Part shown: positions 30,731-37,377 of the stretch, piece by piece
Position numbering within the stretch: the first letter of the stretch is position 1
Layout of the letters: each line of letters opens with the position of its first letter
Position numbers and translations under genes: made by a program
The notes under the pieces: generated by a model
What the model saw: only the letters and a program-made list of their open reading frames with translations
The model's database searches: none
What the model was told of the DNA's origin: nothing
Source: Cercozoa sp. M6MM
Taxonomy: Eukaryota; Endomyxa: Ascetosporea
Length of the DNA stretch: 37,377 nucleotides
Strand: one strand, 5' to 3'
Assembly: GCA_040357565.1 (NCBI GenBank)
Contig: JBDODJ010000109.1

Positions 30731-32651
30731 ATGTCAAAGAGCTCATCACTGCTGGCGTCGTCGCGTGCCACAGCGCGCGCCTTCCTCGACTATGTGAATG
30801 CGTCGCCCTCGCCATTCCATTGGTGCGCACAATGTTCTCTGATTATTGCTATTTGAGTGTGCTTGCTGGGTAGCTGCGAGAAGACGGCGGCCATGCTCGA
30901 AAACGCTGGGTTCCGCCGCATTTCCGAACGCTCTGCCGACCACGTGCAGCTTCTTTATTAGAGTGTCTAGAGCTTTGGCATTTATTCGATTTGTTTTGCT
31001 GCAGTGGAAACTGGGCCCGGGCGACATGTGCTACTTCACGCGTAACCAGGTACAGTCGAACTCGTCTTGCTGTACTGGGGCGACTGACTAAAACGAGCGT
31101 CGTTTCTCACTCGTGCAGTCGACGATTGTTGCCTTTGCCATTGGCAAGGAGTGGAAGTCGGGCGACGGCTTTGCCATGCTGGGTGCACATACGGACTCGC
31201 CATGCCTGCGGTGAGTCCTGCTGCCTTTGCTCATTTGAGCTGGAAACCGTGCTTTGTGGGGACGTAGTTTGAAACCGCGCACAAAACTTGGCAAACAAGG
31301 TTCTTTGTCCGCAATTTCTTTAATCTGTATTCTTGCATGAGGTTGTGTGAGTTTTTTTAGGTGTGCTTCAGCTCGCTGTTGAAACTTACGGCGGCGGACT
31401 CTGGCACACGTATGCTGTTGTGCCATTGAGGGAAGGGGAGCGGTAAAGGAGGTACTCCTGTCTTCTGGCTGATCAGGTGGTTCGACCGTGATCTGTCGCT
31501 CGCGGGCCGTGTCATTGTGCGAAACGGCGACTCGTACACTGTAGAAGCTTTTGTTTGAACTGCAATTTTGCCTGTGTCGATGTCTTGCCTCTGTTGCAGA
31601 CACGTCTGGTGCGCATTGATCGTGCTCTGCTCAAGATCCCGATGTACTGACTGTCTCGAGTCATCTATCTAGGTTGCTGCTTGTATATTCAAGTTACAAT
31701 TATTAGGTTGGCAATCCACCTGAATCGCACGATTCGTTCCGACGGATTGTACCGCTGTTGTCTCTATGTGTGTTGTGTCGAAACAAAGAGTGTTGTCACG
31801 GTGTCCTTGCAGCAAGCCGAACCCGGAGGACCACCTGCAGCCTGTACTCTATTTATTAGTACTTTGCACTAGAGCAGTTTCAGTTTTTCTATAGGTGCTT
31901 GCGACCGAGATTGCGGCTGCACTGGAGGCGCCCAGTGTAGCTTCGGCTTTCTTGTGTATGTGTATCTTGTGTAACTTAGGTATGTTGCTGGCTAGACCGT
32001 GCCTGTGCCGGAGCCGGAGAGCGAAGCGAACGATGAGGCGAAACTGATCGGCGCTGACAGTTACACGGCCAGTCAGCAGGACGAGCACCATGCCACTCTG
32101 TAGCTACTCTTTACCCTCCCCTTGACCCCCTACACCCTTAATCTTTACCCCTGTGCCCTTACCCTTTACCCCTGTGCCCTTACACTTTACCCTTGTGCCC
32201 TTACCCTTTACCCCTGTGCCATTACCCCCCTCCCGTACCCGCATGATGTTTCAGTCTCGAGTTGCTGTCGCAAGAGCTGCACGAAAGCGTCGACAACATC
32301 GCGAACTTTGAGTTGTTCCTATATGGTGTTCCCTTTTATGCGGGTAAACAGGGCGGGAAGGATGACATGAGGTTATAATGGGCAGACACGCAGCCGTCCT
32401 CGCTGATTGGCGTGCACGAGGAGTTCGTGTCGTCGCCGCGACTGGACAATCAGCTGATGTCCTTCTTGGGCATTCGTGCCCTCATTGGTACTTGCGCTTG
32501 TGGTCGCTTTGTTCTACTTCTGACCACTGCCTTTGAGTAGACTCGCTGGCGTCGCTGGAAACCGACAACAAGGTTCGCATCGTCGCTCTCTTTGACAACG
32601 AGGAGGTACCGTTTTAATAGAAGCTAAAGGGGTAGAGGAAGGGACCAAACT

Positions 32652-32709
<58 letters not shown>

Positions 32710-33750
32710 GTGTCTGTGTGTGTATATGTGTGTGTATGTGTGTGTGTATAGGTGGGCAGTCAGTCGGACCGCGGCGCAGGCGGCGACGTGCTTAAGCAGA
32801 CGATGCAGCGCATCGAGTCGAACGACTGTGCCACCTACGCTGCCGCCGTGCGCAACTCGCTCCTTGTGTCAGCTGGTGCCCTTTGCTTCTACTTTATTTT
32901 CTCTACCCTTTTACCTTTACCCCTACCTCTATGCCCTTTTCCCTTTGTCCTATATCTTTTTTTCTTTACCCTTTACCTTTTGCCCTTTGCTCTTTACTCT
33001 TGCTCTTTACCCTGTAGACATGGCACATGCCGTGCATCCGAACTACGCGAACAAGCATGACACGCTGCACCGCCCGTTGATCCACAAGGGTACTTGTGCC
33101 TGCTATCAACTACTTCCTGTGACTCAACTCTATGCCTCGCTTTGACTGGACAGGTTTGGTCTTGAAGACCAACGTGAACGAGCGTTATGCGACCAATCTG
33201 CACACGGCGCATGTGCTGCGCGAGGTGGTACATTGAGTGTTTTCCCCCTCCTCCACCTACCCTTACCCCTACCCTTACTCTACCTTTACTCCTACCCCTA
33301 CACACCTGCGAAGGCACGTCGTCACAAGTTGCCGCTGCAGCAGTTTTCCGTGCGAAACGACATGGGCTGTACCCTGAACTAATTGCGACCCTTCCCCCCC
33401 CTTTATTCCTTAACCCCACCCTTGCTGCAGGCGGCAGTACGATCGGTCCGATCAGTGCGGCGAATCTCGGCGTGCGCGTCGTCGATGTCGGTGTGCCGCA
33501 GTGGGGCAGTACCCTTGGCTTTACCCCCACCCGTTGCCTCCTTCCCCTTTACCCCCGTCCCGCAGTGCACAGCATTCGCGAGACGTGTGGCGTTGTGGAC
33601 ATTGAGACCACGCGTTGTCTCTTCACTGCCTTCTTTGACGAGTTCTCTCAGGTTAGTCTCTGTTGCTGACTCTAGCTCGACGATAGTCTCGGTACTTTGT
33701 CATGTGGGGTTTGTGGACAGATCGACACGGCCATTGACTACAGCGAGTGA
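30731..33750 (+). CDS. DNPEP: Aspartyl aminopeptidase (M18 family)
   Basis: This is a cytosolic M18 zinc metalloaminopeptidase that releases N-terminal Asp or Glu from peptides. ATG is at 30731 ([20 protein letters not shown], then [11 protein letters not shown]). All metal ligands and catalytic residues are visible: His and Asp of [11 protein letters not shown], Asp of [12 protein letters not shown], the Glu pair of [14 protein letters not shown], Asp of [16 protein letters not shown], and His of [11 protein letters not shown]. Other hallmarks are [87 protein letters not shown] and [12 protein letters not shown]. The last exon ends [12 protein letters not shown] at 33748. Length and domain order look complete. 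There are about fourteen introns; several have TTTACCCC-type tracts, and one is mainly (TG)n. Confidence 0.95.
32119..32240 (+). repeat. 21-nt-type tandem repeat in DNPEP intron
   Basis: About four units of roughly 21 nt (CCCTTACCCTTTACCCCTGTG and variants) lie within intron 32100-32254 (donor GTAGCT, acceptor TTTCAG). The unit is a multiple of three without stops, which makes a spurious frame of LYPCALT repeats. Confidence 0.9.
32653..32709 (+). repeat. (GT)n microsatellite in DNPEP intron
   Basis: About 28 uninterrupted GT units, followed by degenerate TGTGTATATG up to the acceptor TGTATAG at about 32751. The next exon is [20 protein letters not shown]. It is TG on the sense strand. Confidence 0.95.
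32875..33016 (+). repeat. Intronic CCCTTTACC pyrimidine tract (DNPEP)
   Basis: A long degenerate array of CTACCCTTTTACC, TGCCCTTT and CTTTACCC units ends in TACCCTGTAG before the exon starting [10 protein letters not shown]. It is almost free of AG apart from the acceptor. Confidence 0.85.
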
Positions 33751-34673
33751 GCCAAATCGGATTGCCATAATCCACCGCCCGCTTAGGGATTTAAAGTTCC
33801 CCAGGACATCAAATAGTCTCAGTAGTGCAAGCAGTATCGCTAACTCATCACACCAACCGACGAGGCGTATTATAAGTACCCTTGACATGGTGCAGGTCCT
33901 TCCTGTTAGTTTTACTGCTGTGCTGCCGTGCCATCCATAAAGAAAGTCGACTGAATCCACCGCGTCGGTACTGCGTCGGTCCACAGACCGTCTGGGACTG
34001 GCTGCTGTTCACGTCAGTTATAATTAACTTCCAGTCCTAGCTATTGTCGACACACTCTATCGAACATTTAGACAATATTGTAGTTTCCCTTAATAATACA
34101 GTACTAGTTACCACCCCCTTGGAGCACGGCGAACGAAACTGAGAAGCCACAGTATAGTTGCTGCGAATTCGAACTGCCAGGGTGGTGTCACTTCACGGCA
34201 ATGCAAACTAATAGAACAATTTGACGATGATGCTTGCACCAACTCGCCCAATTCAAGTTGCAAGTCGAGTCGTGCGAGTTGCGGGTGACGTGCGACAGAA
34301 AACGAATCAAAGACGGGGGGCGCAGAATCGGACGTGGGCTTGACGGGGTTAGACTGCAAGGACAGGAGCAAGACGAGATAGAACGTCGTGTCTGAGTGTC
34401 GAGACATGCGACGCGCGACAGAGCGACTTGGAGACGTTTCTTTTGTTTTGTGCGGCTTTGCGCTTTGTGACTGACCAGGCTATTTCAGCTACGTTCCTGT
34501 TGTTGTTCAGAGTGCTGCTGCGACGTGCGTTCCATATGCTCGCACTCGACGAGCTAACACAAAAACGATCCAATAAATCAATCAGACAGTCGATTTAAAC
34601 CAACTGACAAGAAAACTGTTTTACCTTGACCAGACGGACTCGCGAGTGTGCTTTGGCACGCAAGCACACCTGC
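33751..34673. other. Intergenic region between convergent genes
   Basis: About 920 bases lie between the DNPEP stop and the probable end of the minus gene at the right edge. Minus open frames at 34108-34407 and 34349-34573 have no motif that I recognise and no clean splice support, so I leave them uncalled. They could be terminal exons of the right-hand gene. Confidence 0.45.
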
Positions 34674-35150
34674 TCAGGCAACATTGGACTGCGTTGACGC
34701 AGCGAGTACGAGTTCGTGCTGACTTGGCTGCTCAAAGAACCGGTCAGTCAGTTTCCAGTTCATGTCCTTCTTCACTTCCCAAGAAGAAACGCAGCAGCTG
34801 CATACCAACAACGAGCGGAGCGACGCTGAGCGAGCGACGGCACAGGAATCTTTCCATCATCATCCTAAAACAGCATCCCGCACAGTGAGTGCAACACCAA
34901 ACAAGACAAAGCAGTGTAGCGCACCTGCTGCGTTCGTAGCTCTTCTGCCATATGCATCATCTGCTGCTGTGTAACACGGCAAAATCAATTCAATGAGTCG
35001 TCTGTCAAAAGGAAGCCAAATCAAAGCCGAAGAAGTACAACAAGTTCAGCATTGAGCAGATGCGCGTCGCCGCTTGTCAGCGTCTCCAGCAACCGAGCAC
35101 TCACGTCGCTGCGCATGCGTGGCAGTCCGTGCGGCATCGCGTCCATCTGT

Positions 35151-35194
<44 letters not shown>

Positions 35195-37031
35195 ACATAC
35201 ACACACACACACGCACCTCACCACCCTCGACTACCCTTTGTGTTTGTGTTCAACGTACCATGAAACGAGCACGCTTATTGTCGGCACGAATGCGATCCTT
35301 CACCACGGCCACAGTCTCCGCGTTCTCCTCCACTGCACTCGAGCCGACTCAAACATCAAATCAACCCAACCTTCAGGCTTGGGCACGAAAAAAGGTACCC
35401 AGAGGGTCTAACTCAGTCAAGTATGACTCGATCCGCGTCAGCATCTCATTGCGCATCTGTTTAAATCAATCATAACGTCATCTGGCATGTAAACTTGAAC
35501 TGTCTTCTGAGAGAATCTGTACCTCTCCTTCAAGCGAGTCGAGTTTGAGCAAGGCGTGCAGCACGTCACGCCGCATGAAATGAACCTATTCAGAACGATA
35601 CTGTGTCCACTGACCATGTACTCCAACAGAAGAGAGCACCTGGTGTGTCGTGTGATACGCACGTCGAAAGCGTGAAAACGATGCCGTCGTGTCCTACACA
35701 TCACACAGCTGTACATCAGCTCAACAACTGAGACGACAGTTGTGTAGTACGATGAGTTCCGCCTCAACTTTGGCGTACTCGGATAGCTGCACAACCACAA
35801 AGATATTCCGCTGAGCCCAGCAATGGCTGAGTAAACCGCATACCTCCTTGCCGTAGAGACCGGTGGCACATCGACGCCGCTTGCTTCGCGAGTCGGCCTC
35901 GTCATTGTCGTTGCCGCGACGCAGGCGCTTGCCGTGCTGATTGAGTGTGTGCCGCGCGTCTTCTAGTTCCTGTTCACGAAGACGACCCGCGGGTCGCTCG
36001 CGATTGTGCAGTCGGTGCAGCAGTGTCAGGTTGTCGCGTGCCACGACGGTGTGATCGAGATCATCGTCGCTGTCCGAGTCGCAGCTGTCAGAGTTGGGGC
36101 GATCATTGACTGCGGCACCGTGCGACACCGATTCGGCACGTGCACAGCGACGCCGCTTGAGACGCAGTCGCTGTGCGCGACGTCGCTTCAGCAGTCGCTG
36201 CCGACCTGGCAGCAGCGAGCCGATGCGCGTGGCACTGCGTGCAACCTCGGGCACTTCATACTCCTTCTGCATACACATGCGCACATATTGTACACATGCA
36301 CACATGCACAAGGCACAGCATACGATAGGATCCTCGCCGGCAATCGAGTCGGTTTGCGACACCTGCAGACGCACACAGCCACTAGGTCAACTCGACCCCT
36401 CTGTTAGACAAAGAGGTACGGGCAGTCCAGTCAGCATGGCGACAGCGCGTTCGAAGCCGCGTCGCATCCACGGCATTGTTTCGTATTGCATGCGCAAGTA
36501 CGTCGCCTGCGTCAACACAAACACACTCATCAGTGACTATTCCACTTTACAGTTCATCGGAGTATCACTGTACCCGCGAAGTGTTCAACTCCTCGGGGTC
36601 CACGTCGAACTGTCCAACCATTAGTCAGTTTCCCACCGACAAAAAGAGTGCCCCCCATAACGTCAGAGATACACGAGTGCACACCTGGAAGTAGAACTCG
36701 CGGCGCTGTGGCTGCTGCGGCGTGTGCTCCAGGAAGTGCTGCACACGGACCAGAATCAGACCAGTCTTACAGTCGGTATACATATATAACGATATATATA
36801 TATATATATATAATTAGACACACACATGTATATATACATATACATGTATATATAAACATGTCTACAGATTATAACATAAACTTATGTAACATATCATAGA
36901 GAGTCCAGTGTAAGGAACGTATATTTGTAAAGATGTATCTAACAACCGTATCTAATTCTATGCAGAAGCGTATACATGTCAATACATATGTTGTTAATTT
37001 ATGTTTACATATACATAAAAATATATATAAG

Positions 37032-37063
<32 letters not shown>

Positions 37064-37327
37064 CACACACACACACACATACATAGACACAGTAAAAAGA
37101 ACACATTGTGGTACCGCAAAGGTGCCGCGAAGTTGCTGTCGTAGTTGCTGCCGCAGTGACAGAAAGTTCAGGTGCTGATACCACTGCGACAAACAATATC
37201 AAGCTCTCTTTATCTGGCACCCTCCATCCTCTATATTCACATAGCTTACCTTGTCAGCCTCAAGCAACACATGCCGCGGTGGAATGCGGAACGTCGTCTA
37301 TTCACAAAGGGGTCAAATCTGACCTTG

Positions 37328-37377
<50 letters not shown>
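34674..37377 (-). CDS. Unrecognised, probably nuclear helical protein, partial at 5' side
   Basis: I do not recognise this gene. It is a minus-strand gene with clean small exons, and its 5' end lies beyond the window. In transcript order the exons read TTFRIPPRHVLLEADK, WYQHLNFLSLRQQLRQQLRG, HFLEHTPQQPQRREFYFQ, FDVDPEELNTSR, ATYLRMQYETMPWMRRGFER, VSQTDSIAGEDPI and then EYEVPEVARSATRIGSLLPG. A highly basic block (LLKRRRAQRLRLKRRRC) and an acidic block (NSDSCDSDSDDDLDHTVV) lie in the same exon. Later exons give LSEYAKVEAELIVLH, RRDVLHALLKLDSLEGE, MRNEMLTRIESYLTELDPL, VEENAETVAVVKDRIRADNK, DAMPHGLPRMRSDVSARLLE and QQMMHMAEELRTQQ. The basic block looks like a bipartite nuclear signal, and the later part is all helical. 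The LDSLEGE...IESYLTELD spacing faintly recalls BAG-type three-helix domains. The C terminus (34674-34900) is uncertain. Confidence 0.6.
35152..35214 (-). repeat. (CA)n/(TG)n microsatellite in intron
   Basis: A CA run with CATA interruptions on plus (TG on the sense strand), ending at the acceptor TGTGGACAG just before the exon DAMPHGLPRMRSDVSARLLE. Confidence 0.95.
36780..36860. repeat. AT/CATA-rich microsatellite cluster in intron
   Basis: An (AT)n run (36791-36812) followed by ACACACATGTATATATACAT steps, in a long A/T-rich intron (about 36780-37110) of the right-hand minus gene. Confidence 0.9.
37021..37086. repeat. Compound (AT)n(AG)n(AC)n microsatellite
   Basis: Adjacent runs of AT (37021-37042), AGAG (37043-37061) and ACAC (37062-37080) on plus, in the same long intron. 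Confidence 0.95.
37329..37377. repeat. (TG)n microsatellite at the right edge
   Basis: A pure TG run continuing to the end of the window, upstream of the first visible exon of the minus gene. Here the sense strand of the neighbouring gene reads CA, opposite to the other long dinucleotide tracts. The true length is unknown because the window ends inside it. Confidence 0.95.

Noticed and set aside
32122-32370. LYPCALT-repeat protein on plus
   Set aside because: This is an artefact of the 21-nt intron repeat in DNPEP. The flanking DNPEP exons join across it (HHATL to [10 protein letters not shown]).
33700-33984. Minus-strand gene antisense to the DNPEP 3' end
   Set aside because: It has no recognisable motif, overlaps the last DNPEP exon, and shows no splice support.

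Overview
The window is nuclear DNA from an intron-dense, gene-dense eukaryote, most likely a single-celled lineage. It carries AP-1 mu, NMD3, a prenyltransferase beta subunit, a UBE3A-type HECT ligase and aspartyl aminopeptidase, all cut by many short GT-AG introns (mostly about 50-160 nt) and spaced a few hundred bases apart. The standard genetic code fits every gene. I cannot place the lineage from sequence alone. There is no bacterial, organellar or viral gene. One 100-N assembly gap lies inside an intron.

Layout: the 3' part of a PX-domain protein gene runs off the left edge (minus). It is divergent from AP-1 mu (plus), which is followed by an F-box-like gene and an unrecognised basic protein (both plus). 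Next come a three-RRM, RGG/RS/Q-rich RNA-binding protein (minus) and a tiny I78-family peptidase inhibitor (minus), which shares a 178-bp divergent promoter with the geranylgeranyltransferase-I beta gene (plus). NMD3 (plus) follows. A transposon-derived stretch at 17.5-19.8 kb holds two oppositely oriented 3' fragments of one LINE family plus small tandem repeats. Then come a WD40 protein (minus), a UBE3A-like AZUL+HECT ubiquitin ligase (plus), a secreted, probably GPI-anchored beta-helix-like surface protein (minus), aspartyl aminopeptidase M18 (plus), and an unrecognised, probably nuclear protein running off the right edge (minus).

The genes do not form one pathway. Several act in ubiquitin and trafficking housekeeping (AP-1 mu, PX, F-box, UBE3A, GGTase-I), and two act in RNA metabolism or ribosome export (RRM protein, NMD3). 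Neighbours tend to be divergent pairs with short shared promoters or convergent pairs.

The most striking signal is in the introns. Many are packed with a degenerate 12-nt-type tract, TTTACCCC-rich on the sense strand of whichever gene hosts it: C-rich on plus in plus-strand genes, G-rich on plus in minus-strand genes. Other introns carry long (TG)n, again mostly sense-oriented. Both sense repeats lack the AG dinucleotide that could act as a false 3' splice site. One gene (GGTase-I beta) breaks the pattern with G-rich sense introns. Donor sites are often GTAC or GTAG rather than GTRAGT.
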